This document shows, piece by piece, positions 35,071 to 44,619 of a DNA stretch of 64,000 nt. The translations under genes and the position numbers were made by a program. This stretch comes from an uncultured Alistipes sp. (GTDB lineage Bacteria; Bacteroidota; Bacteroidia; Bacteroidales; Rikenellaceae), in NCBI GenBank assembly GCA_944321955.1, contig CALUNG010000011.1, positions 1 to 64,000 of the forward strand, given 5' to 3'. The notes beneath the pieces were generated by a model that saw only the letters and a list, made by a program, of their open reading frames with translations, had not been told where the DNA came from and did not search any database. Each line of letters begins with the position of its first letter. The first letter of the stretch is position 1.

Positions 35071-36320
35071 TGAAACGCAGCGACATAGAGATCATGGCCC
35101 CGGTCGGCAGCTACGAAGCGCTGCATGCGGCCGTCGATGCCGGAGCCGATTCCGTCTATTTCGGCGTGGGCAAGCTGAACATGCGTTCGGCCTCGGCCGC
35201 CAACTTCACCGTCGATGACATCGCCCCGATCGTGGAGTTCGCCCGCAGCCGCGGCGTGAAGACATACCTCACGGTCAACACCATCATCTACGACGACGAG
35301 ATGCAGGCCCTGCACCAGACCATCGACCGTGCCGTGGAGGAGGGTGTCGATGCCGTCATCGCCTCGGACATCGCAGCCATAACCTACGCCCGCCGCGCTG
35401 GTATGGAGGTACACATATCGACGCAGTGCAACATCTCGAACGCCGAAGCGCTGAAGTTCTATGCGCAGTGGGCCGACGTGGCGGTACTGGCACGCGAGCT
35501 GAGTCTCGAGCAGGTTGCGGCAATCAGCCGCGCCATCGACGAGCAGCAGATCACCGGACCCAAGGGCGAGCCCGTACGCATAGAGATGTTCGCACACGGA
35601 GCCCTCTGCATGTCCATCTCGGGCAAGTGCTACCTGAGCCTGCACGAGACGGGATGCTCGGCCAACCGCGGTGCCTGCCGGCAGCTCTGCCGGCGCAAAT
35701 ACACCATCACGGACAAGGAGACTGGTGCGGCGCTCGACATCGACGGGCAGTACGTGCTTTCGCCCAAGGATCTCTGCACGGTGGACTACCTCGACAAGTT
35801 TCTGGCGGCGGGAGTGAAGGTGCTCAAGATCGAGGGACGCGCCCGCGGCGCCGAATACGTCAAGCGTGTGGTCGAGTGCTACGACGAGGCCCTGCACGCC
35901 ATCGAGCGCGGGGAGTACACGCGCGAGCTGGCCTCCGGACTTAAGGCCCGCCTCGAGACGGTCTTCAACCGCGGTTTCTGGAGCGGCTACTACGCCGGAC
36001 GCCCGACGGTCGAGCACAGCGAGAACTACGGGTCGGCCGCCACGCGGCAGAAGGTCTACGTGGGCAGGATAACCAACTTCTACAAGAAGATTTCGGTGGC
36101 CGAAGTGACGGTCGAGGCCTCAACGCTCGACCGCGGCGACACGGTCTTCTTCATGGGCGCCACCACGGGCGTGCTCGAACAGACGGCCGGAGAGATATAC
36201 CTCGACGACGGCCCCGTGGAGAGCGTGCGTCAGGGCGACGTCTGCTCCATCCGCACCGAGAGGCCCGTACACCGCGGCGACAAGCTCTACAAGGAGATCG
36301 AGCGCCGCGACAGACAGTAG
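35070..36320 (+). CDS. Peptidase U32 family protein
   Basis: 416 residues. N-terminal IEIMAPVGSYEALHAAVDAGADSVYFG, then EVHISTQCNISN, MFAHGALCMSISGKCYLS and the Cys cluster CSANRGACRQLC, with RAKY-like RRKYTI following; the C-terminal ~80 residues form the U32-associated beta domain. U32 proteins include RlhA and UbiU/V-type hydroxylases with Fe-S clusters as well as putative collagenases. The Cys pattern favours an RNA or quinone hydroxylase-like role over a protease; function here is unproven. Translationally coupled to the prenyl synthase. Confidence 0.88.
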   Translation: MKRSDIEIMAPVGSYEALHAAVDAGADSVYFGVGKLNMRSASAANFTVDDIAPIVEFARSRGVKTYLTVNTIIYDDEMQALHQTIDRAVEEGVDAVIASDIAAITYARRAGMEVHISTQCNISNAEALKFYAQWADVAVLARELSLEQVAAISRAIDEQQITGPKGEPVRIEMFAHGALCMSISGKCYLSLHETGCSANRGACRQLCRRKYTITDKETGAALDIDGQYVLSPKDLCTVDYLDKFLAAGVKVLKIEGRARGAEYVKRVVECYDEALHAIERGEYTRELASGLKARLETVFNRGFWSGYYAGRPTVEHSENYGSAATRQKVYVGRITNFYKKISVAEVTVEASTLDRGDTVFFMGATTGVLEQTAGEIYLDDGPVESVRQGDVCSIRTERPVHRGDKLYKEIERRDRQ

Positions 36321-36378
36321 AACAGACCACGGCGGGAGCCGCAACCGACACCGCCGAAACCATACAACAGAACCCTGC

Positions 36379-37497
36379 ATGGAGAATATTGACAACAGAG
36401 AACCCATAACCGTAACGTCGCCGCTGCTGCCGCCGCTCGACGAGTTCGAGAAGTATCTCGAGGACATATGGCAGCGCAAGTGGATTACCAACAACGGCCA
36501 CTACCACCATCTGCTCGAGCAGGCGCTGTGCGAATATCTGGGCGTGGAGTACATCAGCCTCTTCACCAACGGCACGCTGCCGCTGATCACGGCGCTGCAG
36601 GCGCTGCGCATCACGGGCGAGGTGATCACCACGCCGTACAGTTTCGTGGCCACGACCCACTCGATATGGTGGAACGGGCTGAAACCGGTATTCGTCGACA
36701 TCGACCCCGCGACCGGCAACATCGATCCGGCGAAGATAGAGGCCGCCATCACCCCGCGCACATCGGCCATAATGCCCGTGCACGTCTACGGAAACCCGTG
36801 CGACACGGAACGCATACGCACCATAGCCGACCGTTACGGCCTGAAGGTGATATACGACGCCGCTCACGCCTTCGGCGTACGCGTGAACGGGCGTTCGGTA
36901 CTCGAGGCCGGCGACATCAGCACCCTCAGCTTCCACGCCACAAAGACCTACAACACCATCGAGGGCGGAGCGCTCATCTGCCACTCGGCCGAGATGAAGC
37001 AGCGCATCGACCACCTCAAGAACTTCGGTTTCGAGTCCGAGACCGAGGTCGTGGCGCCGGGCATCAACGCCAAGATGGACGAGGTGCGGGCCGCATACGG
37101 ACTTGTCGGCCTGAAGTACATCGACCGGGCCATCGAGGCGCGCCGCCGCGTGGCGGAACGGTATCGCCGCGAACTGGCCGGCGTCGAGGGCATATCGATG
37201 TTCGAGCCGCGGCCCGACGTGACGTACAACTACTCCTACTTCCCGATATTCGTCGACGCCGAACGTTTCGGGTGCACGCGCGACGAGCTGTACGGGCGGA
37301 TGAAGGCCGACGGAGTGCTCTCGCGCCGATACTTCTACCCGCTGATCAGTGCCTTCTCGCCGTACAACACCTACGAGTCGGCCGCAGAGTCGAACCTGCC
37401 CGTGGCTACGCGCATGGCGGATCAGGTATTGTGCCTGCCGCTGCACCACCGCCTCACCGACAGCGACGTGGAGCGTGTCCTGAGTTTCATAAAATAA
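36379..37497 (+). CDS. DegT/DnrJ/EryC1/StrS family aminotransferase
   Basis: 372 residues. PLP-enzyme of the sugar-aminotransferase class: SLFTNGTLPLITALQAL binds phosphate, VIYDAAHAFGV holds the pyridine-contact Asp160 and stacking His163, and SFHATKTYNTIEGGAL contains Lys189 for the Schiff base. Family members aminate keto-sugar nucleotides (dTDP- or UDP-linked). First gene of a five-gene cassette and 58 nt after the U32 gene. It is complete, with no missing catalytic residue. Confidence 0.9.
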   Translation: MENIDNREPITVTSPLLPPLDEFEKYLEDIWQRKWITNNGHYHHLLEQALCEYLGVEYISLFTNGTLPLITALQALRITGEVITTPYSFVATTHSIWWNGLKPVFVDIDPATGNIDPAKIEAAITPRTSAIMPVHVYGNPCDTERIRTIADRYGLKVIYDAAHAFGVRVNGRSVLEAGDISTLSFHATKTYNTIEGGALICHSAEMKQRIDHLKNFGFESETEVVAPGINAKMDEVRAAYGLVGLKYIDRAIEARRRVAERYRRELAGVEGISMFEPRPDVTYNYSYFPIFVDAERFGCTRDELYGRMKADGVLSRRYFYPLISAFSPYNTYESAAESNLPVATRMADQVLCLPLHHRLTDSDVERVLSFIK

Positions 37498-37507
37498 GAG
37501 CGGCCGG

Positions 37508-38725
37508 ATGAAGATCATAGTACTTGCAGGAGGAAGCGACCAGGCGGCTCTCATCGACGAGCTGCACCGGTACGGAGAGAACGAAGTTGTTCTGGTGGAC
37601 TACTTCGAGAATCCGCCCGCCAAAACGCACAGCGACCGTCACATCGTGGCCAGCACCCTCGACGTGGAGGCCGTCAGACGCATAGCCGTAGCCGAAAAGG
37701 CAGACCTCATAACCACGGCCTGTACGGATCAGGCGCTGCTCACGGTTGCCCGTCTCAGCGAGGAGCTGGGACTGCCGTGCTACATCTCCTACGCCACGGC
37801 CCTCAACGTCACGAACAAGTCGTACATGAAGCGCGTGATGGCCGAAAACGGGATCCCCACGGCCCGTTTCCGCATTACGGAGCACGTCGACGACGAGGCT
37901 CTCGACTCGCTGACGCTGCCGCTGGTGGTCAAGCCCGCCGACTGCAACAGTTCGAAGGGCGTACGCCGCGTGGAGAGCCGCGACGAGCTGCAGCAGCGTC
38001 TGCGCGAGGCGCTGGAGATGAGCCGCACGCATACGGCCATCGTCGAGGAGTTCAAACAGGGCGAGGAGCTCTCGGCCGACCTCTACATCGAGGGAGGACG
38101 GGCCGTACTGCTCTCGGTGACCGCCTCCGAAAAGCGGCGCAACGTCTCGTCGTTCACCATAACACAGAGCCGCTACCCCGCTGCCGATGCCGCGGAGTGC
38201 CGTCTCATCACCGAAACCGGACAGCGCATAGCCGACGCCTTCGGGCTGAAGGATACGCCGCTGCTGGTGCAGATGATACGCAACGACGAGGGGTTGTGGG
38301 TCATCGAGTTCAGTGCCCGCATGGGCGGCGGAACGAAATACCGCCTCATCGAGCTGCTCTCGGGAGTGAACATCATGCGCAAATACGTCGAGCTGGTCAT
38401 GGGCGGGCATCCCACGGTCGAACCACATCCGTACGACGGACACGTGCGCATGAACTACGTCTACTGCAATCCCGGCATACTCGGGACGCTCGACGGGTTC
38501 GAGCAGCTCAAGGCCGACGGCACGATAGCCGACTACGTGGCATACAAATGCCCCGGTGCAAGGTTCGAGCACAGCGACACCAGCTCCGACCGCGCCGCCG
38601 GATATCTCGTCACGGGCGCGACGCGCGAACAGGTTACGGCCCGACAGGAACGGGCAAACGCACTGCTCAGAGTGCTCGACCCCGACGGTAACGACATCAT
38701 GAGACACGACTTCAAACTCTACTGA
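37508..38725 (+). CDS. ATP-grasp ligase
   Basis: 405 residues. An N-terminal pre-ATP-grasp Rossmann-like domain (MKIIVLAGGSDQAALIDEL, ITTACTDQALLTVA) is followed by the ATP-grasp fold: KPADCNSSKGVRRV (glycine-type loop), AIVEEFKQGEELSADLYI, and the metal-binding VIEFSARMGGGTKYRL. The class forms an amide or peptide bond between a carboxylate and an amine via an acyl phosphate. The partner genes suggest an unusual amino acid as substrate. 10 nt after the aminotransferase and 2 nt before the next gene. Confidence 0.88.
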   Translation: MKIIVLAGGSDQAALIDELHRYGENEVVLVDYFENPPAKTHSDRHIVASTLDVEAVRRIAVAEKADLITTACTDQALLTVARLSEELGLPCYISYATALNVTNKSYMKRVMAENGIPTARFRITEHVDDEALDSLTLPLVVKPADCNSSKGVRRVESRDELQQRLREALEMSRTHTAIVEEFKQGEELSADLYIEGGRAVLLSVTASEKRRNVSSFTITQSRYPAADAAECRLITETGQRIADAFGLKDTPLLVQMIRNDEGLWVIEFSARMGGGTKYRLIELLSGVNIMRKYVELVMGGHPTVEPHPYDGHVRMNYVYCNPGILGTLDGFEQLKADGTIADYVAYKCPGARFEHSDTSSDRAAGYLVTGATREQVTARQERANALLRVLDPDGNDIMRHDFKLY

Positions 38726-38727
38726 CA

Positions 38728-39795
38728 ATGAAAATAACGGTCATAGGTGCAGGCAACGGCGGTCAGGCGATGGCCGCCCATCTGTCGCTACTCGGACACG
38801 AGGTGACGCTCTACACCCGCAGCGAGGTCAAGGCCAAGATCCTCAAGTCAAAAGGAGGAATACGCCTCGAAGGACGGCTCAACGGCACGGGACACGTGGC
38901 CGTCTACACGTCCGATCTGGCTGCGGCACTGCGCGATGCCGAAATCATAATGGTGGCAACGGTGGCCAACGCCCACCGCGAAATGGCGATCAGGATGGCC
39001 CCGCATCTGCAGCAGGGCCAGATCGTCGTACTCAACCCCGGACGTACGGGCGGAGCCTTCGAGTTCCGCCGGGCACTCGACGAGTGCCGTTTCCGCCGAC
39101 GCATATATCTGGTCGAGGCGCAGACGCTCGTCTATGCCTGCCGTCTGGTCGAGGACGGCGTGGTCAACATCGTGGGGGTCAAGGAGAACGTGCTGGCGGC
39201 AGCCCTCCCAGCCGTCGACACCGACGAGGCGCTGCAACGCATAAGGAAGATATACCCCTGTTTCCACCCGGCGCACAACGTCATGGAGACCAGCCTCGAG
39301 AACATCGGCGCCGTCTTCCACCCGAGCATCATACTCTTCAACGCCGCCGCCATCGAGCGCGGCGAGAAGTTCTACTTCTACCGCGACATCACCCCGGGCG
39401 TGGTACGGTTCATCGAACGCCTCGATGCCGAACGCCTCGCCATAGGACGCGCCTACGGGCTGACGCTCACCTCGGCGCGCGACTGGGTGGCCATGGCATA
39501 CGACCACATTCTCGGCGACACGCTGCGCGAACGGATGTTCAACAACCCCGCATACTACGACATAACAGCCCCGACGACGCTCCGCTGCCGCCAGCTGCTC
39601 GAGGACATACCCACGGGGTTCGTGCCGATGCTCGAGTTCGGGCGCCTCGCCGGCGTGGAGACGCCGCTCATGGAGGCGCTGCTGCCCGTCTGCTCGACGC
39701 TGCTCGGCGAAGACCTCAGGGCCTCGGGACGTACGCTCGAGAGGATGGGTCTGGAGTCGATGTCGTTCGAAGCACTGCTAAACAAGGTACGATGA
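38728..39795 (+). CDS. NAD/NADP octopine/nopaline dehydrogenase family protein
   Basis: 355 residues. N-terminal Rossmann motif ITVIGAGNGGQAMAAHLS (Gly7, Gly9, Gly12), then IVVLNPGRTGGAFEF, AQTLVYACR and ENIGAVFHPSIILFNAA. The second domain is helical, as in opine dehydrogenases, with the catalytic His-type region in NIGAVFHP. The family reductively couples an alpha-keto acid with an amino acid, or acts on related imines. The stop overlaps the next start (ATGA). Substrate unknown. Confidence 0.88.
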   Translation: MKITVIGAGNGGQAMAAHLSLLGHEVTLYTRSEVKAKILKSKGGIRLEGRLNGTGHVAVYTSDLAAALRDAEIIMVATVANAHREMAIRMAPHLQQGQIVVLNPGRTGGAFEFRRALDECRFRRRIYLVEAQTLVYACRLVEDGVVNIVGVKENVLAAALPAVDTDEALQRIRKIYPCFHPAHNVMETSLENIGAVFHPSIILFNAAAIERGEKFYFYRDITPGVVRFIERLDAERLAIGRAYGLTLTSARDWVAMAYDHILGDTLRERMFNNPAYYDITAPTTLRCRQLLEDIPTGFVPMLEFGRLAGVETPLMEALLPVCSTLLGEDLRASGRTLERMGLESMSFEALLNKVR

Positions 39796-41648
39796 AAGAG
39801 CTCAGACACGATGCCGTATTCGGGTTCGTGAAACCCTGCATAGATGTCCATACGCTGGGCATCACCACGGCCATGAACCTGTTGCGCGACTGCGGTTACG
39901 CATCCGTGATGGCCGACGACGAGGTGGCCCGCGCCGTCGTCGACCTGCGCAAGATAAACAACTTCGGGCTGCTTGTCCGCTGGATCGACGATCAGCGCAT
40001 AACCGAACTGGGATTCAGCTACAGGCTCGACCCCGCCGAGGCGTGCGACTACTTCTGCAACATGTGGTACCGGCTGCTCGATGCCGGCCTTACGGCCGAC
40101 CGCGGCGGACGGCTCGAAAGGATATTCTTCGCCGGACTGCCCGACGCCTGCGATCTGGTGCGGCGCGAACTGGGCGACGCCGTGCTGACGTTCAGGGGCG
40201 ACGAGACCCCCGTCGAGACGCTCCGGCTGCTCGGCGTACCCGAATCGGAGCTGCCGCGCGACCTCATCCAGACAAACCCATACGACGCCATGCGCCACCG
40301 CTTCGCCGAGGAGTTCATAGCCTCCGAAAAGTACAGGCTCTGCACGCCGCGCGACCACTACGGATATGCCGAATGCGGTACCGGCGACGACTCGTTCGTC
40401 CGCCGTCTCGAATACTGCCGCTCGCACCGCTCGCTGCCCATCATCCGCGCCCATGCGGGCCCGTACAACCCCGACCGGCGCGAGGCTCTGGCCGAATTCG
40501 ACGGCTGGGTGCGCGAACTCGCGCGCTCGCGCCTGCTCGACGTGCTTTCGATAGGCAGCTCGCAGCTTACGCAGTCGGCCTTCGGCGAGGACTGGCACGG
40601 ACGCCCCAACGGCGGCGGCGTGCCGGTGAACTCCGAAGCCGAATACCGAGCCATAGCCGAAGCCGCACGGCCGATGCTCGTGCGCACATACGCCGGAACC
40701 AAGGACGTGCCGGCACTGGCCGCCATGCACGAACGCACGCTCAACATATCGTGGCATGCACTCTCGTTCTGGTGGTTCTGCGAGATCGACGGCCGCGGCC
40801 CGAACACCGTACTCGAGAACCTGCGCGAGCACATCGAGACCATACGATACATAGCCTCTACAGGCAAGCCGCTCGAGCCAAATGTCCCGCACCACTTCGC
40901 CTTCCGCGGCGCCGACGACGCCACATACGTCATCTCGGCGTATCTGGCTGCCAAGACCGCCCGAAAGTACGGCATACGCCACCTCATACTCCAGAACATG
41001 CTCAACACCCCCAAATACACGTGGGGCGTGCAGGATCTGGCCAAGGGACGCACGATGCTGCGGCTGGTACGCTCGCTCGAGACACCCGACTTCAAGGTGA
41101 GCCTGCAGACCCGTGCCGGCCTCGACTACTTCGCCCCCGACCTCGAGAAGGCCAAGGTGCAGCTGGCCGAAGTGACGGCACTGATGGACGACATCGAGCC
41201 CGACAACCCCGACAGCCCCGAGATCATACACGTGGTGAGCTACTCCGAGGCGGTACGTCTCGCGACGCCTCCCATCATCGAGGAGAGCATACGCATAACC
41301 CTCTCGGCGCTGGACGAATACCGGCGTCTGCGGCGCGAAGGCCGCATAGCCGACATGAGCCGCGACCGCGACGTCGCCGACCGCGAGAGCGACCTCTACG
41401 ACGAGTGCCGCGAGGCGATCGGGCTGCTCGAGCGCTCGTTTGCGGATCTCTATACGCCCGAAGGGCTCTACCGCATCTTCGAGCAGGGATTCCTGCCCGT
41501 ACCCTACATGCCCGACCTGCACCACAGGTATCCGCACGCCACGGAGTGGCGAACGGCCATACGCAACGGCGGCATAAAGGTCGTGGACGACGACGGCAAC
41601 GTGATACGCACTGCCCGCCGCTACCGCATGATTCTCGACAGACAATAG
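39792..41648 (+). CDS. Cobalamin-dependent mutase-like protein (glutamate-mutase class, B12 domain fused to barrel)
   Basis: 618 residues. The N-terminal domain has the base-off/His-on B12 signature D-x-H-x-x-G in CIDVHTLGITTAMNLL (Asp18, His20, Gly23) and a Rossmann-like continuation to about residue 165. The rest (about 170-600) resembles a TIM-barrel mutase subunit: RPNGGGVPVNSEAEYRA recalls the GGG loop of glutamate mutase E, with PLEPNVPHHFAFRG and LAKGRTMLRLVRSLE further on. The total length is close to MutS plus MutE. I infer a carbon-skeleton mutase related to methylaspartate mutase. Ligand-domain order and substrate are unverified; a plain B12-binding enzyme remains possible. Starts inside the stop of the opine dehydrogenase-like gene. 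Confidence 0.65.
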   Translation: MKELRHDAVFGFVKPCIDVHTLGITTAMNLLRDCGYASVMADDEVARAVVDLRKINNFGLLVRWIDDQRITELGFSYRLDPAEACDYFCNMWYRLLDAGLTADRGGRLERIFFAGLPDACDLVRRELGDAVLTFRGDETPVETLRLLGVPESELPRDLIQTNPYDAMRHRFAEEFIASEKYRLCTPRDHYGYAECGTGDDSFVRRLEYCRSHRSLPIIRAHAGPYNPDRREALAEFDGWVRELARSRLLDVLSIGSSQLTQSAFGEDWHGRPNGGGVPVNSEAEYRAIAEAARPMLVRTYAGTKDVPALAAMHERTLNISWHALSFWWFCEIDGRGPNTVLENLREHIETIRYIASTGKPLEPNVPHHFAFRGADDATYVISAYLAAKTARKYGIRHLILQNMLNTPKYTWGVQDLAKGRTMLRLVRSLETPDFKVSLQTRAGLDYFAPDLEKAKVQLAEVTALMDDIEPDNPDSPEIIHVVSYSEAVRLATPPIIEESIRITLSALDEYRRLRREGRIADMSRDRDVADRESDLYDECREAIGLLERSFADLYTPEGLYRIFEQGFLPVPYMPDLHHRYPHATEWRTAIRNGGIKVVDDDGNVIRTARRYRMILDRQ

Positions 41649-41658
41649 CACGCACGAC

Positions 41659-42669
41659 ATGGAAGCAGCCGACATACTCGCAAGAAAACTGGCCGACTCG
41701 TACGAGGTGCCCAACCGCACGCTCGAGAGCGTACCCCACCCGCTGGTGAGCGTACGCACGTCGGCGTACAACCACGGCGACTACATCGTACAGTGCATCG
41801 AGGGGGTGTTGTCGCAACGTACCGATTTCGATTTCGAGTACATCATAGGCGAGGATTTCAGTTCGGACTCCACGCGCGAGAAGGTCTTCGAATACGCCCG
41901 CCGCTACCCCGACCGCATAAGGGTGCTGACGGCCGACTACAACGTCGGCATGAAGGCCAACGGGCTGCGCTGCATAGCCGCCTGCCGCGGCAAATACATG
42001 GCCATCTGCGAAGGCGACGACTACTGGAGCGACCCCACCAAACTGCAGCGTCAGGTCGACTTCATGGAGAGCCATCCCGACTTCTCGATGTGTTTCCACA
42101 ACGTCTCGACGGTAGACGTCCACGGCCAAAAGACCGGCGAGCAGCGCCGCTTCGACCACGACTGCGAAGTGCCGATCGAGGCGATGATTCATGGCGGAGG
42201 GTTGTTCTGCCCCACCGCCTCGCTGCTCTTCCGCAAGGAGTTTCTGGCCACCTATCCCGAGGTGTGCGAACGGTGCCACGTGGGCGACTATCCGCTGCAG
42301 CTGTGGCTGGCCGTCTGCGGGCGAATATACTACATCGACCGCAACATGGCGGCATACCGTCAGGGCGACGCCTCGTCGTGGACGCGCCGCTTCGACCGGC
42401 TGGAGTTCGACACGCGCGCCGCAAAGTGGCTTACCGAGTTCGAGATGCTCGACGCCATCGACGCAATGACGGAATACCGCCACCATGACGCAATACGACG
42501 CCGGCAATCACGTTATCTTAGACAGATAATGCGCATAAACACCGACCACGAGGAGGAGTTGCGGCGCATATTCGCACCCTACTTCCGCCGTCAGTCGCTG
42601 CTCGAGAGGCTGAAGATGGCCCACATCAGCCTGCGCGGCCGCATCGAGCACCGTCTGAAAAGAGAGTGA
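41659..42669 (+). CDS. Family 2 glycosyltransferase
   Basis: 336 residues. GT-A fold start LVSVRTSAYNHGDYIVQCIEG, nucleotide region ICEGDDYWSDPTKLQRQ with a DDY in place of the DxD, and a Cys/Trp-rich acceptor part (CFHNVSTVDVHG). A C-terminal basic helix (HISLRGRIEHRLKRE) may touch membranes. Last gene of the five-gene cassette; 10 nt from the mutase-like gene. Expected to add a sugar to a lipid-linked or surface glycan; donor unknown. Confidence 0.87.
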   Translation: MEAADILARKLADSYEVPNRTLESVPHPLVSVRTSAYNHGDYIVQCIEGVLSQRTDFDFEYIIGEDFSSDSTREKVFEYARRYPDRIRVLTADYNVGMKANGLRCIAACRGKYMAICEGDDYWSDPTKLQRQVDFMESHPDFSMCFHNVSTVDVHGQKTGEQRRFDHDCEVPIEAMIHGGGLFCPTASLLFRKEFLATYPEVCERCHVGDYPLQLWLAVCGRIYYIDRNMAAYRQGDASSWTRRFDRLEFDTRAAKWLTEFEMLDAIDAMTEYRHHDAIRRRQSRYLRQIMRINTDHEEELRRIFAPYFRRQSLLERLKMAHISLRGRIEHRLKRE

Positions 42670-42698
42670 AAAACGAACAACAAAAAAACAATACGGAC

Positions 42699-44090
42699 AT
42701 GTTTGCCAAAGAGATTTACGAGAGCCGCAGGGAGCGCCTGCGCCAGAAGGTCGGCAACGGATTGATACTGTTGCCCGGCAACACCAATTCGCCCAACAAC
42801 TATCCCAACAACGCCTACTATTTCCGTCAGGATTCGACGTTCCTCTACTACTTCGGTCTCAACGTGCCGACGCTCGCCGGCGTAATCGACACCGAAAGCG
42901 GCGAAGAGGAGCTCTACGGCGACGACTTCACCGTGGACGACATCATCTGGACGGGCCCGCAGCCGGCACTGGCCGATCTCGGCGCAAAGGTCGGCATCAC
43001 CCGCACCTTCCCGATGAAGAGGCTCGCCGAACGCGTGGCCGAAGCCCTGAAAAAGGGTCGCAGGGTACACTACCTGCCGCCGTACCGCGGCGAAACCAAA
43101 ATCGAACTTTCAGAGCTGCTCGGGCTGCCCGTATCCGAACTCCACGGACACAAGTCGGCCGACCTGATGTTCGCCGTGGCCGAGATGCGCGAGGTGAAGG
43201 GCCCCGAAGAGATCGAGGCGCTCGAACGTGCCTTCCAGATAGGCTACATCATGCACGTGACGGCCATGAAGATGTGCCGTCCGGGCGTTGTCGAGCGCGA
43301 GATCGCCGGTGCGATCGAGGGCTTCGCCAAGTCGTACGGTCAGGGCGTATCGTTCCCGTCGATCGTGTCGCAGCACGGCGAGACGCTCCACAACCTCAAC
43401 TGCGACGGCGTCCTCGAAGAGGGACGTCTGCTGCTGGTCGACGCCGGCGGCGAGAGCGTCGAGGGCTACTGCTCGGACCATACACGTACATATCCCGTCA
43501 GCGGCCGCTTCACCGACCGTCAGCGTGAGATATACGAGATCGTGCTTGCGGCCCACGACCTCATGCCGCAGATCGTCAAGCCCGGAATGATGTACAACGA
43601 CATACACCGCGCCGCATATCTGCGTCTGGCCGAAGGCCTGCGCGACGCCGGACTGATAAACGGTTCGGCCGAAGATGCCGTCGAGGCCGGTGCCATGTAC
43701 ATGTTCATGCCCCACGGACTGGGTCACGGCATAGGCATGGACGTGCACGACTGCGAAGCCATGGGCGAACGCAGCTTCGACTTCAGCTCGCTGCTCGACC
43801 GTGCAAAGGCATCGGCAACGTGCGTACACCGTGCCACATGGCGCGTGCGTCCGGGTACGGTCATGAGCGACGAACCCGGCATATACTTCATACCGGCACT
43901 CATCGACAAGAGCCGCAGCGAAGGCCTCTACAAGGGCATAGTCAACTACGACAAACTCGACGCATACCGCGACTTCGGCGGAATACGCATCGAGGACGAC
44001 CTGCTGGTTACCGAAACCGGCTGCCGCATCATCGGCGACAAGAAGATACCCGTTACGGTCGACGAACTCGAGGCCGTCGTGGGACGCTGA
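42699..44090 (+). CDS. Xaa-Pro aminopeptidase (M24B)
   Basis: 463 residues from MFAKEIYESRRERL, as in Bacteroidota homologues; a GTG at 42666 in the same frame would add 11 residues overlapping the GT2 stop. N-terminal creatinase-like domain with DSTFLYYFGLNVP, then the pita-bread domain with metal ligands in VDAGGESVEGYCSDHTRT, MPHGLGHGIGMDVHD, MSDEPGIYF and GIRIEDDLLVTE. Removes N-terminal residues before proline. It follows the GT2 gene by 29 nt and precedes mqnB by 13 nt. Confidence 0.93.
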   Translation: MFAKEIYESRRERLRQKVGNGLILLPGNTNSPNNYPNNAYYFRQDSTFLYYFGLNVPTLAGVIDTESGEEELYGDDFTVDDIIWTGPQPALADLGAKVGITRTFPMKRLAERVAEALKKGRRVHYLPPYRGETKIELSELLGLPVSELHGHKSADLMFAVAEMREVKGPEEIEALERAFQIGYIMHVTAMKMCRPGVVEREIAGAIEGFAKSYGQGVSFPSIVSQHGETLHNLNCDGVLEEGRLLLVDAGGESVEGYCSDHTRTYPVSGRFTDRQREIYEIVLAAHDLMPQIVKPGMMYNDIHRAAYLRLAEGLRDAGLINGSAEDAVEAGAMYMFMPHGLGHGIGMDVHDCEAMGERSFDFSSLLDRAKASATCVHRATWRVRPGTVMSDEPGIYFIPALIDKSRSEGLYKGIVNYDKLDAYRDFGGIRIEDDLLVTETGCRIIGDKKIPVTVDELEAVVGR

Positions 44091-44103
44091 CATACGGTCG
44101 GGC

Positions 44104-44619
44104 ATGAAACCGCTCGTACTCTTTCCGACTCGCGAGGAGGCCGAAGGCTTCCGCGTGGCGCATCCCGAGGTCGAGGTATGCATCTGCGGTGTGGGAATGG
44201 CCCGCACCGCCGCAACCGTGGCACGACTCCTGCATGAGGGTTACCGTTCGTTCCTGCTTGCCGGCATCGCCGGCAGCTACGGCGGACGTCTGCCGAAAGG
44301 CTCGGTCGTGGCCGTGGCCCGGGAGCAGGTGGCCGGTCTGCCCGCAGCCTATGCCGACGCATACGACGCCACATGGGTGCCTCAGGGTGTGAAGGCTGTC
44401 ACGAGCAACACCGTATCGGCATGCGGGGCCGGAGCGCAGGGCGCCGACATCGAAAACATGGAGGGGGCGGCGCTCTACGCCCTCTGCCGCGAGGCGGGTG
44501 CCGACTGCTGCCAGCTGAGAGCCATATCGAACGCCGTGGGCGAAGAGCGCCCGGGTTGGGAGGTGAGCAAGGCCCTCGCAGCTCTGCACGAAACAGTTTA
44601 CAAAACAATATGCCGATGA
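44104..44619 (+). CDS. mqnB: Futalosine hydrolase
   Basis: 171 residues. A nucleoside-phosphorylase-like fold: CGVGMARTAATVARLL, LLAGIAGSYGGRLPKGS and the active-site motif DIENMEGAALYALC with SNAVGEERPGWEVS near the end. MqnB cleaves futalosine to dehypoxanthinyl futalosine in the futalosine route to menaquinone. mqnD lies 2.9 kb downstream in the same operon, which strongly supports the assignment. It is slightly short for the family. The stop overlaps the next start (ATGA). Confidence 0.88.
   Translation: MKPLVLFPTREEAEGFRVAHPEVEVCICGVGMARTAATVARLLHEGYRSFLLAGIAGSYGGRLPKGSVVAVAREQVAGLPAAYADAYDATWVPQGVKAVTSNTVSACGAGAQGADIENMEGAALYALCREAGADCCQLRAISNAVGEERPGWEVSKALAALHETVYKTICR

Noticed and set aside
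39555-41771. Open frame of 738 codons on the minus strand
   Set aside because: Antisense of the B12 mutase-like gene; the plus strand has the B12 motif and operon overlaps.
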